Shown here piece by piece: positions 1 through 7,728 of a stretch of DNA of 24,765 nt. Numbering within the stretch: position 1 is the first letter of the stretch; the number at the start of each line of letters is the position of its first letter. The notes beneath the pieces were generated by a model. The model had not been told where the DNA came from. It searched no databases and saw nothing but the letters and a program-made list of their open reading frames with translations. The stretch is taken from positions 137,941 to 162,705 of the forward strand of contig DLGZ01000047.1 of NCBI GenBank assembly GCA_002482965.1, written 5' to 3'. The stretch comes from Verrucomicrobiaceae bacterium UBA7681. Its GTDB lineage: Bacteria; Verrucomicrobiota; Verrucomicrobiia; Verrucomicrobiales; Verrucomicrobiaceae. The position numbers and the translations under genes are program-made.

Positions 1-426
1 TCGATGAACTCGGGGATTCAGTTCCGCAGCAACTACTACACGGAGGAGACGGAGGTGGAGATCGCGGGGAAAAAGAGGAAGTTTCCGGCTGATCGTGTGC
101 ATGGCTACCAGTTTGAGATTGATCCGAGTGCGCGTGCCTACACGGGCGGTGTGTATGATGAAGGGCGCCGTGGGTGGCTGTTTGACCTGAAGAACAACGA
201 GGCGGCGCGCAAGGCCTTCAAGCAGGGTGAGTGGAACCAGGCGCGCATCGAGTGCCGTGGCAGCAGCATCAAGACCTTCCTCAATGGTGTACTGGCGGCG
301 GATTTCACCGATGAGATGACGGCCGAGGGCGTGATCGCCCTGCAGGTGCATGGCATCGGCAAAAAAACGGAAGCGGTGGGCAAGGAAGTGATGTGGAAAA
401 ACATCCGCATTCAGGAACTCAAGTAG
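1..426 (+). CDS. 3-keto-disaccharide hydrolase (DUF1080) domain protein, C-terminal part
   Basis: The reading frame is open at the left edge, so the start lies outside the window; 141 residues and a TAG stop are visible. The motif NSGIQFRS near the visible start, followed by a basic segment, GYQFEID, an RRGWLF turn, EWNQARIECRG and FLNG, ending in a WKNIRIQEL strand, is the classic pattern of the DUF1080 fold, a concanavalin-like beta sandwich. Family members are usually secreted or lipid-anchored and act on 3-keto-glycosides or other glycans, and they are heavily expanded in Planctomycetes and Verrucomicrobia. The N-terminal signal and any fused domain cannot be seen. The ATG at position 4 is internal to the domain and is not the true start. 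The family call is firm; the substrate is unknown. Confidence 0.88.
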   Translation, partial: SMNSGIQFRSNYYTEETEVEIAGKKRKFPADRVHGYQFEIDPSARAYTGGVYDEGRRGWLFDLKNNEAARKAFKQGEWNQARIECRGSSIKTFLNGVLAADFTDEMTAEGVIALQVHGIGKKTEAVGKEVMWKNIRIQELK

Positions 427-453
427 AATCATCTTTCGAGTTCGTCCGGGAAA

Positions 454-469
454 CGAGTTGGAAAACTCG
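454..469. terminator. Short GC-moderate hairpin after the DUF1080 gene
   Basis: CGAGTT (454-459) pairs perfectly with AACTCG (464-469) around a GGAA tetraloop, 27 bases after the DUF1080 stop. No run of T follows, so it is at best a weak or factor-assisted terminator. It also overlaps the candidate -35 of the next gene. Confidence 0.35.
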
Positions 470-487
470 CCTCCTTCTGCGTACACT
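458..487 (+). promoter_or_regulatory. Candidate promoter of the dienelactone-hydrolase-like gene
   Basis: TTGGAA at 458-463 and TACACT at 482-487 are separated by 18 bases. This would place transcription initiation around 494, only about five bases before the ATG at 499, giving an almost leaderless message. Both boxes deviate from consensus, so this is a weak call. Confidence 0.3.
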
Positions 488-498
488 GGCTCATAATC

Positions 499-1290
499 AT
501 GAAAACCAACCCCACTCTGCTTTTCATCTCCTCCCTGCTTCTTTCCACAGGCCTGCTGCAGGCGGAGATCAAAGAATCCGTCGTCGAATACAAATCCGGT
601 GACGTGGTCTGCGAAGGCCTGCACGTCTTCGATACTGCGAAGACCGGCAAGCTGCCGTCCATCTTGATCATCCACCAGTGGACCGGGCTGAGTGACAACG
701 AAAAGATGCGTGCCCACATGCTGGCCGAACTGGGCTACAACGTCTTCGCCGCAGACATCTATGGCAAAGGCGTACGCCCGCAGCCGCCTGAGTCAGGCAA
801 GGAAGCCGGGAAGTATAAAGCTGACCGCAAGCTGTACCGCGGGCGCATGCTGTCCGCCTTGGAAGTGCTGAGCAAAGACTCGCACACGGATGTGTCCAAA
901 ATGGCGGCCATCGGCTACTGCTTTGGTGGCACAGGCGTGATCGAACTGGCGCGCAGCGGTGCGCTGATCAAGGGCGTGGTGAGTTTCCACGGTGGGCTGG
1001 ACTCTCCGAATCCTGCTGATGGCAAGAATATCAAGGGCAAGGTGCTGATTTTGCATGGTGCGGACGATCCGACTGTACCGGCCAAGAACATCGCCGCGTT
1101 TGAGCAGGAGATGAAGGACGCGAAGGTGGACTACAAGCTGGTGAGCTACCCTGGCGCGGTGCATGGCTTCACGCAGAAGGCTGCGGGCAATGACAACAGC
1201 AAAGGCGTGGCGTACAATGAAGCCGCTGACAAAGCCTCCTGGGAGGAGATGAAGGCCTTTTTTGCACGCATCTTCAAGACGGAAGGCTGA
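499..1290 (+). CDS. Secreted dienelactone hydrolase family protein
   Basis: This 263-residue alpha/beta hydrolase begins with a signal peptide (hydrophobic residues 7-20, cleavage near LQA at 20-22), so it is exported. The catalytic triad of the dienelactone hydrolase family is visible: nucleophile C141 in GYCFGG, D190 in HGADDPTVP and H222 in GAVHGF. The cysteine rather than serine nucleophile is the hallmark of this family, which hydrolyses lactones and small esters; family members are widely annotated without a known substrate. The ATG at 499 is chosen because it leads directly into the signal peptide, although no Shine-Dalgarno sequence precedes it. The next gene starts 16 bases downstream on the same strand, so the two probably form a transcription unit. 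Family call is firm; the actual ester is unknown. Confidence 0.92.
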   Translation: MKTNPTLLFISSLLLSTGLLQAEIKESVVEYKSGDVVCEGLHVFDTAKTGKLPSILIIHQWTGLSDNEKMRAHMLAELGYNVFAADIYGKGVRPQPPESGKEAGKYKADRKLYRGRMLSALEVLSKDSHTDVSKMAAIGYCFGGTGVIELARSGALIKGVVSFHGGLDSPNPADGKNIKGKVLILHGADDPTVPAKNIAAFEQEMKDAKVDYKLVSYPGAVHGFTQKAAGNDNSKGVAYNEAADKASWEEMKAFFARIFKTEG

Positions 1291-1306
1291 AACAAGGAGA
1301 CCTCCC

Positions 1307-2161
1307 ATGAAACGATTTCTGCTGCTGCAAGCCATTCTGGCCTTTGCCGTGCTGACGGCAGCGGAAGAGCCCACCAATTTCATCCGGTTCGTGGAGGAGG
1401 ATGAGAGCGACAGCCTGCAAACTGCGGTGGTGAGCTATGAGTCGCCACAGAAGGTGAAGGTGGATCTGGTGGGAGCGATCCACATTGCTGACAAGGCGTA
1501 TTTCGATGCGCTGAACGTGCGCTTCAAAGGCTATGAGGCGGTGCTGTATGAACTCGTGGGCCCGTCATTTGAGGAACGGGGCAAGCCTGAGGTCAAAAAG
1601 GAGGCGGAGAAGCTGCAGTGGGTGGGCCAGTTGCAGGCCATGATGCGTGACACGCTGAAGCTGCACGGCCAGCTCGAAGGCATCGACTACACAGCGAAGA
1701 ATTTCGTGCATGCCGACATGGACATGCCGCAGTTTACGAAGACGCAGACTCAGAAGCAGGAGAGCTTTCTTTCGCTCTACCTCAAGGCCGCGCAGGCGCA
1801 GAAAGAGGTGAATGAGAAGCGTGGCGTCAATTCGGATGCGGCGGGGATGGTGATGCTGCTGAAGATTCTGACAATGAAGGACAGCAGCACGGAGCTGAAG
1901 CGCATGATCGCGCAGGAGTTTGACAGTGTGGAGGACATCATGGCGGGGATGGAAACCGGCGACGGCACGGTGCTTGTGGGGGAGCGCAACAAGGTGGCCC
2001 TGCAGGTGATGGACAAGGAGATCGCCGCTGGGAAAAAGCGTATTGCCATTTTTTATGGCGCCGCGCATCTGGGAGACATGGAGGAGCGGCTGATGAAGCA
2101 GGGGTTTAAGCGGACGAAGGTGGAGTGGCTGAAGGCGTGGGATTTGCCGCACGCGAAGTGA
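1307..2161 (+). CDS. Secreted TraB/TIKI-superfamily protein
   Basis: The protein has 284 residues, starting at the ATG preceded by AAGGAGA (1294-1300), one of the few clear ribosome binding sites in the window. An upstream in-frame start at 1262 would overlap the previous gene and spoil the signal peptide. Residues 1-18 form a signal peptide ending in LTAA. Two GxxH motifs are present, GAIH at 56-59 near the start and GAAH at 251-254 near the end, plus E82 in VLYELVG and R227-N228 in a GERNKVAL motif. This is the residue set of the TraB/PrgY/GumN/TIKI superfamily, whose animal TIKI members are metalloproteases and whose PrgY member limits a peptide pheromone. A periplasmic or secreted peptidase is the inferred role; activity is not shown. 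It is probably cotranscribed with the upstream hydrolase. Confidence 0.78.
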   Translation: MKRFLLLQAILAFAVLTAAEEPTNFIRFVEEDESDSLQTAVVSYESPQKVKVDLVGAIHIADKAYFDALNVRFKGYEAVLYELVGPSFEERGKPEVKKEAEKLQWVGQLQAMMRDTLKLHGQLEGIDYTAKNFVHADMDMPQFTKTQTQKQESFLSLYLKAAQAQKEVNEKRGVNSDAAGMVMLLKILTMKDSSTELKRMIAQEFDSVEDIMAGMETGDGTVLVGERNKVALQVMDKEIAAGKKRIAIFYGAAHLGDMEERLMKQGFKRTKVEWLKAWDLPHAK

Positions 2162-2197
2162 GGATGAGTTGAGTGAGCCTTGGGCGCGAGCGGATGT

Positions 2198-2383
2198 GCG
2201 TTTTGCAGTGTGGGTGCGATTTGCTGCCGCTTTCGAGTGTCTCGTGGTATGCGGGAGGTGACCGGTTGGCGATGAATCACCGGCTCCCGCTTTCGGGGAG
2301 TTTCTGGCACGCGTGAATCAGGGAGCCCGGCGAAAGCGGTAGCTGCGCTCGTTCCTCGCTGCGCAACCGCAGTCCAAATGGGA
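2198..2383. repeat. Interspersed intergenic repeat, copy 1
   Basis: This stretch is homologous to 19209-19389. The last 53 bases (2331-2383) match 19337-19389 at 49 of 53 positions. Each copy carries two same-direction CTTTCG boxes (here 2227-2239 and 2286-2295) and a later inverted CGAAAGCGG (2331-2339). The distance from the second box to the inverted box is exactly 45 bases in both copies. CCGCTTTCG and CGAAAGCGG can pair to form a stem. No coding potential is evident. Confidence 0.8.
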
Positions 2384-2417
2384 ACGTTCGCGGCTAAACG
2401 CCATAGACCGCCGGATT

Positions 2418-2461
2418 CCGGCTTCCTCCTTCGCTGAAGCTACGGAGGACACGAAAGCCGG
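2418..2461. repeat. Nested palindromic element
   Basis: CCGGCTT (2418-2424) pairs with AAGCCGG (2455-2461). Immediately inside, CCTCC (2425-2429) pairs with GGAGG (2444-2448), and a small TTC-GCT-GAA hairpin sits in the loop. It lies directly after repeat copy 1 in the spacer between two convergent genes. It may serve as a bidirectional transcription terminator or be another member of a palindromic repeat family. The rest of the 2162-2559 spacer shows nothing else I can name. Confidence 0.5.
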
Positions 2462-2559
2462 GACTGCGGAACGGCGCTGTGAGGCGCGTGAATTTCGGAG
2501 CTAAGAGTGCTGCGGAACAAGAGGCTTGTTACGCAGCAGGCAAACTCAGACCCAGAGTG

Positions 2560-5007
2560 TTACTTCTTGGTGCCTGCGGCTTCGAGGCGGAGCTGCTCGA
2601 GACGGGAGAGGACTTTCGGCGCGGCGGGAGCGGCGGGCTTGGGGGCTTCCTTGGGCTTGTTGGCGGCGAGAACGGGTGCAGCAGGCGGCGGAGCGACCAC
2701 CTTGCGTGGGGCGTCGATGCGGAGGATGGAGCCGAGAGCAATGCGGTGAATGGTGGTGGTGTTGGTGCCTTTGATGGGGACATCGACGCGCACGAACAGA
2801 TTGGCCTGTTTGCCGATGGGGGACTTGTCATTGGTGACCACCTTGAAGGAGACTTCCTTGGTGTCCTTGGTGATCTTGGCTGGCTCGATCGGGATGGTGT
2901 CTGGAACGCCGAGGACCTGGGCGGTGGCCTCGCCTTCGAAGGGCAGGAGTTGCTCCAGCTTGGCGACCATGAAGGCCTCCTTGCCCTGCTCCACCGCGAC
3001 GAGAGGGATGGCGGGCGCATTGATGTAAGCGGGGGCGGTGACGACGGCGGTGAATGGGGAGGCATTGTACACGCGGCCGCTGCCAGCATCGGCCTCGCCC
3101 ATGACGGTGAAATTCCAGGAACCGGCTGGGGTGCCGGCGTTCGCATCCAACTGGAAGATGCACTCGTTCTGGCCTTCGGGGATGGTCTGCTCTCCGAGAG
3201 CGCTGACGCCGTTGGGCTTCCAGATCATGAGCACGCGGATGGGGGCCTTGAAGCCTTCCTTGCGCTTGGAGACGACCTTGAGTTCGAGGATGCCGTTGTT
3301 TACCAGGGGCACGGCGGGCTTGACGATTTCGAGGGAGTAGGGAGCCTCCTCCACGACGGCGACGGGGAGGCGGTCTTCGATCTGGGTGTAATAGACGACG
3401 TTGCCATTGCGCACGATGTCGAACTCCTGGCGGAGCTTGCCGCGGGACTTCGTATTGGGATCGACGGCATTGAGATAGATGGGGACGACCTGATGACCGA
3501 GAGGTGCATCGGCGGTGGCTTCAAAGAGGAGTGGCACGCTGCCGAGGTCTTTCGGTGCCAGTTCGGTGAGCAGTTTCACGCCCTGTGGCATGTTCTGGAC
3601 TTCAAACTTGAAGTCGCCGCCGACGTTGTTGCGGCTGACGTTGACGAGGGTGGCGTAGCGCCCGCCTTTCGGCACGGGGATGAACTGACGGTAGTTGTTG
3701 TCGTTCACCGAGTATTGAGGGGAGGCAAAGAAGACCTCGGGCTCGGCGGCGATGAGCTCAAGGCGATAGACGTAGTTCAGGCCGCCACGTTCCAAGTGAT
3801 CGGTCACGCGCACGAAGTAGTCGCCGTCGGCAGGAATGGCGATCTTGAACTTGCTGTCGAGACGGCGGCGGCCACCACCGTCGTCGTTGCCGCTGATGGA
3901 GCCGCCTTTTTCATTGTAGATGTTCACCACGCTGTCGAGCGGGGAGCCGAGGCTCTGCGCGAAGGCCTGCACTTCCAGGGTCATGCCTTTCTTGAGCGGC
4001 ACTTTGAAGAAGTCCACATCACCGGGTTTCTCGATGATGCCGTTCAGAGAAATCGGCGAACCGGGAGCGACCGTGGCTTTTGCCTGCTCGTCGTTGGGCT
4101 CGGCTTCGAGCACGTTGTCATAGCTGACGAGACGGAAGGGATTGCCGGAAGGTGCGGGCTCCTGGGACTTTGAAAACAGCATGTAGTCAGGATCGATTTC
4201 CGCCGGAAGCTGCACTTCTTCTTCAAAGGAGCTGTCGCGCTCAATGAAGCGCACCTTCTGCTTGGAGCCGATCTTGCCACCGGCGGGATACACGACATCC
4301 GGACGACGGAAACTACCGACGTGCAGGCGGTAATAGGAGGTGCCGCCGCCACGGTAGGAGGATTCGCGGATCATGACGGTGTAGTCGCCGTCTTCTTCAG
4401 CCACATAGGAGCAGTAGCCGTCCTGGCGGTGCAGGATGGTGTCATCCGAGATCACCTTTTCGAAGCGGTTCTTGTCGATGATGGCGAGGAAGGGGTCAAA
4501 CACGGTGTAGCCGAGACGCAGGCCGTCCACTTCGACGGAAAGGCGCTGGCCTTTTTTCAGGCTGACGCGGTAGTTGTCCACGTCCTCGTTTTGCACGACG
4601 CCTTCGATGGTTTGATTCAACTGGATGACCTGGGGGGTGTCGAAATCGCTGTTGGGTTCCTTTTCGTCCACATTCGGGAAGATGCCCACGAAGAACTGGC
4701 GGGCATGCGAGATGCCGGTCTTTGTGCGGATGCGCATGATGTGATTCCCCGGCGCGACATCTGGCGCGATGCCGATGGTGAGCTGCACCTTGTTGGCCTC
4801 CACCTTGTCCACGCTTTTCTGGGTGAAGCCGGGCGAGAAGAACATCAGGCTCTCAAAGTCGGTCAGCTGGGTCCCCGTGACGGTGAGTTTCACCTCCGTG
4901 CCACGCTGGCCGCCGTTTGGCACCGTGGTGTTGAAGGTGGGGTACGCGGCAAAGGCACTGGTGGCACAAGCTGCGGTGATGAGGATCAAATGACGAATGG
5001 TGGACAT
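2560..5007 (-). CDS. Large secreted protein with PPC (pre-peptidase C-terminal) domains
   Basis: The protein has 815 residues from the ATG at 5007, chosen because it opens a signal peptide (residues 1-20, ending in TSAFA); the frame runs further upstream into the next gene but without signal character. Residues 23-110 form an Ig/TIG-like beta domain (VPNGGQRGTEVKLTVTG). Two PPC-type beta domains follow at roughly 115-235 and 297-425, each opening with an E(K/A)EPN motif and containing the VDNYRVSLKKGQ or VDFFKVPLKKG strand typical of the family, with a GDY(T/F)V strand near the end. Further beta-rich repeats fill 430-760. The C-terminal 50 residues are Pro/Ala/Lys-rich. Such proteins are abundant in Planctomycetes and Verrucomicrobia, usually without a catalytic domain. 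A binding or structural extracellular role is inferred. It is the last gene of a probable three-gene operon. Confidence 0.85.
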   Translation of the reverse strand: MSTIRHLILITAACATSAFAAYPTFNTTVPNGGQRGTEVKLTVTGTQLTDFESLMFFSPGFTQKSVDKVEANKVQLTIGIAPDVAPGNHIMRIRTKTGISHARQFFVGIFPNVDEKEPNSDFDTPQVIQLNQTIEGVVQNEDVDNYRVSLKKGQRLSVEVDGLRLGYTVFDPFLAIIDKNRFEKVISDDTILHRQDGYCSYVAEEDGDYTVMIRESSYRGGGTSYYRLHVGSFRRPDVVYPAGGKIGSKQKVRFIERDSSFEEEVQLPAEIDPDYMLFSKSQEPAPSGNPFRLVSYDNVLEAEPNDEQAKATVAPGSPISLNGIIEKPGDVDFFKVPLKKGMTLEVQAFAQSLGSPLDSVVNIYNEKGGSISGNDDGGGRRRLDSKFKIAIPADGDYFVRVTDHLERGGLNYVYRLELIAAEPEVFFASPQYSVNDNNYRQFIPVPKGGRYATLVNVSRNNVGGDFKFEVQNMPQGVKLLTELAPKDLGSVPLLFEATADAPLGHQVVPIYLNAVDPNTKSRGKLRQEFDIVRNGNVVYYTQIEDRLPVAVVEEAPYSLEIVKPAVPLVNNGILELKVVSKRKEGFKAPIRVLMIWKPNGVSALGEQTIPEGQNECIFQLDANAGTPAGSWNFTVMGEADAGSGRVYNASPFTAVVTAPAYINAPAIPLVAVEQGKEAFMVAKLEQLLPFEGEATAQVLGVPDTIPIEPAKITKDTKEVSFKVVTNDKSPIGKQANLFVRVDVPIKGTNTTTIHRIALGSILRIDAPRKVVAPPPAAPVLAANKPKEAPKPAAPAAPKVLSRLEQLRLEAAGTKK

Positions 5008-5054
5008 GACAGGGGTATGGGGTCGATAGGCATACGCCCCATAGAAACGGAAAA

Positions 5055-5567
5055 TTACGAACTGCTTGAAGTTCCTGCGGACATTTGGCGCACCAGCAGC
5101 AGGCAGTAAAGCAGCGGAAGGGCTCCAAAGAGGCCAAATGAGCAGTCCACCAGCCGCCAGGAGAGCGGGATGCCGCGTACCTCGCCGCAGATCAGTGCCA
5201 GGGGAAAAATCGCCGCGCAGGCGAACAGCCCCACCTTCAGGACCCAGGCATTGGGCAAGGGATCGCGCCAGGGTCCGGCGATGAAAAAGACCGCGATCAT
5301 GAGGTGGCCGAACGCCAGCCAATCGGTGCCGTAGGCGACGAAGGGAAAGTGCTGCTGCGTTACTTCCAGACCGTGCCAGACGTAGCCGAGCCAAAAGGCG
5401 AGTCCTTCGTGCTGCGCGTAGGCGGCATGGTTTTCGATGCCGAGCCAGGAGGCCATGAGACGGAGCTCATGGAGCAAGGGGAAAGCGGTGAGACCGCTGA
5501 GGATCAAGCCGATGATGAAGAGGCCGAGAACCCAGCGGTAGCGTCGCAGCAGCGCATCCTTTTCCAT
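5055..5567 (-). CDS. Conserved hypothetical integral membrane protein
   Basis: This 170-residue protein has about four to five hydrophobic segments: about 11-31, 55-70 (weaker), 80-99, 108-130 and 135-158, with a basic start (MEKDALLRRYR) suggesting a cytoplasmic N-terminus. I do not recognise a named family or catalytic motif; conserved-looking features are EN-HAAYAQHEG, a WHG and a GHLMIAVFF segment. The start at 5567 is favoured because GGAGG lies a few bases upstream inside the end of the preceding gene, whose TGA ends four bases before this ATG. The two are therefore likely translationally coupled. It ends 47 bases before the PPC-domain gene. The function is unknown. Confidence 0.8.
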   Translation of the reverse strand: MEKDALLRRYRWVLGLFIIGLILSGLTAFPLLHELRLMASWLGIENHAAYAQHEGLAFWLGYVWHGLEVTQQHFPFVAYGTDWLAFGHLMIAVFFIAGPWRDPLPNAWVLKVGLFACAAIFPLALICGEVRGIPLSWRLVDCSFGLFGALPLLYCLLLVRQMSAGTSSSS

Positions 5568-5571
5568 GGGA

Positions 5572-7650
5572 TCAATCCTCCACGGGCAGCCAGCGAGCGC
5601 CATCGACGACGACGTAGCCGTCGGTGCCTTCGTTGGAGATGGTGATGGCGGTGTCGTTGCCGCATTCGTATTCGCCGAGGTCGATCCAGTACACGCCTTC
5701 AGCGGCCTTGGGGGACTTGAGGTCAACTTTGAGCTTCTTCACGCCGCCGGCGTATTGGACCTCCACGGGGGCGTTGCTGGCGCGGTTGCTGTTGGGCGGG
5801 GCGGCGAGCATGAGGCGGTATTTGCCGGGCTTGGTGAGCTTCGGCTCAAAGCGCAGGCTGCTTTTGCCGTCCTTGGCGTTGCTGTCGTGGGTGTAGCCGT
5901 CGCCTATGAAAGATTTGGCGGCACCGCTTTCATGCCATGAGCCGGTGACCTTGGCTTCAGTGTCGTCCAAGACGATGCCTTTGAGCTTTTTCGGATCAAT
6001 GCCGCGCATGGTGGTGGGGCCGTCGAAGTGGAGGATCTGGCCGTCTTTGAGAATCTGTGTCTTGAGCTGTTCATAGGGCACGTCTTGGACGGGGATGCCT
6101 GCATCGATTGCCATGACTGCGGCGGTGGCGGAGCTCTGGCCGAGGATCATGAACACGGGCTCCATGCGGATGCTGCCGTAGGCGATGTGGCTGGCGGACA
6201 TGGCGACGGGGACGAGGAGGTTGCTCCCCTGCCCTTTTTTAGGGACCAGCGAGCCGTAGGCGATCTCATAGGGGCCTTTGGTGCTGACGCCGATGTCGCC
6301 TTCGTTCTGCACAAAGCCTTCGGGCGTGATGTAGCGCTGGATGTTGTGGGAGTCGATGCCGTAGCTGCCCATGCCGACGCTGTCGGGTGTGGGGCGCCTT
6401 TTGAGCAGTTCGTTCTCGGTCATCACGTAGCTGCCGATCATGCGGCGTGCTTCGCGGATGTAGAGCTGGTGGCTCCAGTTGCCATTGTCTTTGAATTCAT
6501 CCTTCGGAAGGCCCCAGGTCTGCATCTCCTGCTGAATTTCCTTGGGCACGCGTGGATCGTTGGCGATGAAATAGAGCCAGCCTTTCTGATAGTTTTCATG
6601 CGCGGTGATGATCTCACGACGGCGCTCGTAGCTGGCCTCGGGGTAGTCCCAGTTGCGGCCGATGTTGTCGGTGCTGAAGGGGCCGTGGTTGTTGGTGTCG
6701 GTCTTGTGGTTTGGGATGGGGTCGAACTTGTGGAAGACATCGGTCCAGCCTTTGTCGAAGACGCGCACGAGCAGTTCGAATTCTTTCGGATCGTAGCCTT
6801 CAGGCTTAGCAAAGGGGACGCGGTTTTCGGGATGATTCGTCAGGCACATGCGGAAGCAGTAGGCCTGCACTTTTTTGTCGCCCGCGCCGTATTCACCGGT
6901 CGGCTCCGTATTGATGTGAGGCAGCACGCCGCTCTTGGGATCGCCTGGGACGACGTAGGGGCTGATGTTCATCTGGCCAAAGTGATGGCCGTGATGGAGG
7001 ACGCCGACCTGCACGCCGTTCCATTTTTCTTCATAGACGCTCTGCGCCTCGCGGCCCACGTGGTAGTCCACGCCTGCTGCTGCCATCAGATCGCCCTCGT
7101 AGGTGGCGTCGATGAACATTTTCCCGGCGTAGGTCTTGCCGCTGAGGGTGGTGATGGAGGTGATTTTATCGCCGTCTTTCTTCACGCCTTTGGCGCGGTC
7201 GAGCCATTCGTCGCGCACGACTTCGAGGCCGAATTCCTTGACGTAGTCTTCGAAGATCTGCTCGGCCACATGGGGCTCGAAGATCCACATGGTGCGGTTT
7301 TCGCCATCCATGGCGGGAGTACCCTGGCCTTTGCCGCCGTATTCGGATTTCTTCTGCTGCACCCAGGATGCTTCCTGATCGTAGTGCTTCCAGACGCGGT
7401 GGTAGAAATCACGAGAGAGGCCGCCGATGACGGCTTTGTTGCCGGTGTCGGTGAAACCGAGACCACCACCGCTCAAGCCGCCGAGATGTTTATCGGGGGA
7501 GACCACGATGACCGACTTGCCCATCTTCTTGGCCTGCACGGCGGCGATGATGGCGGAACAGGTGCCGCCATAGATGACGATGTCATGATCTGCTGCATGG
7601 AGGACCTGGCTGGAAAGCAGGACGGAAGCTAGAAGAGTACGCAATTGCAT
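5572..7650 (-). CDS. Secreted FAD-dependent oxidoreductase with golvesin-like C-terminal domain
   Basis: The 692-residue protein begins with a signal peptide (1-20, ending in LHAA) followed directly by the dinucleotide-binding strand DIVIYGGTCSAIIAA (GGTCSA at 28-33) and the HLGGLSGGGLGFTD stretch characteristic of the FAD_oxidored family (PF12831). Residues up to about 555 form the flavin domain, including a second conserved block FIDATYEGDLMAAAG. Residues about 560-690 form a beta-sandwich segment (GDGYTHDSN, YRLMLAAPPNSNRASN, VYWIDLGEYEC, VVVDGARW) resembling the golvesin/xanthan-lyase C-terminal domain. Family members are widespread in carbohydrate-degrading Verrucomicrobia and Planctomycetes, with undefined substrates. 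An upstream ATG at 7710 would add 20 residues ahead of the signal peptide and is rejected. It is the first gene of the operon with the membrane and PPC genes, and diverges from the DUF3604 gene. Confidence 0.9.
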   Translation of the reverse strand: MQLRTLLASVLLSSQVLHAADHDIVIYGGTCSAIIAAVQAKKMGKSVIVVSPDKHLGGLSGGGLGFTDTGNKAVIGGLSRDFYHRVWKHYDQEASWVQQKKSEYGGKGQGTPAMDGENRTMWIFEPHVAEQIFEDYVKEFGLEVVRDEWLDRAKGVKKDGDKITSITTLSGKTYAGKMFIDATYEGDLMAAAGVDYHVGREAQSVYEEKWNGVQVGVLHHGHHFGQMNISPYVVPGDPKSGVLPHINTEPTGEYGAGDKKVQAYCFRMCLTNHPENRVPFAKPEGYDPKEFELLVRVFDKGWTDVFHKFDPIPNHKTDTNNHGPFSTDNIGRNWDYPEASYERRREIITAHENYQKGWLYFIANDPRVPKEIQQEMQTWGLPKDEFKDNGNWSHQLYIREARRMIGSYVMTENELLKRRPTPDSVGMGSYGIDSHNIQRYITPEGFVQNEGDIGVSTKGPYEIAYGSLVPKKGQGSNLLVPVAMSASHIAYGSIRMEPVFMILGQSSATAAVMAIDAGIPVQDVPYEQLKTQILKDGQILHFDGPTTMRGIDPKKLKGIVLDDTEAKVTGSWHESGAAKSFIGDGYTHDSNAKDGKSSLRFEPKLTKPGKYRLMLAAPPNSNRASNAPVEVQYAGGVKKLKVDLKSPKAAEGVYWIDLGEYECGNDTAITISNEGTDGYVVVDGARWLPVED

Positions 7651-7681
7651 GGCTGGAGATTGGGTTGGCTGGGCCGACGGT

Positions 7682-7703
7682 TTCCTTCGCTGCATGAAAG
7701 GAA
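7682..7703. promoter_or_regulatory. Inverted repeat in a divergent intergenic region
   Basis: TTCCTT (7682-7687) and AAGGAA (7698-7703) form a 6-bp dyad with a 10-base spacer in the 78-base gap between the FAD oxidoreductase and DUF3604 genes. Its position fits an operator acting on both, but no strong promoter boxes are visible and a dyad this short can occur by chance. Confidence 0.25.
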
Positions 7704-7728
7704 TGGGCAAACAGAATGTTTACACGGG

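Noticed and set aside
2479..4173. Long open frame (564 codons) antisense to the PPC-domain gene.
   Set aside because: It is Gly/Asp/Glu/Val-rich with no domain, which is typical of the complement of a GC-rich coding frame, and the opposite strand encodes a protein with a signal peptide and recognisable domains.
6028..7632. Open frame of 534 codons antisense to the FAD oxidoreductase.
   Set aside because: Its composition mirrors the sense codons (Ala, Val, Asp, His rich) and it has no motif; the sense gene is clearly recognisable.
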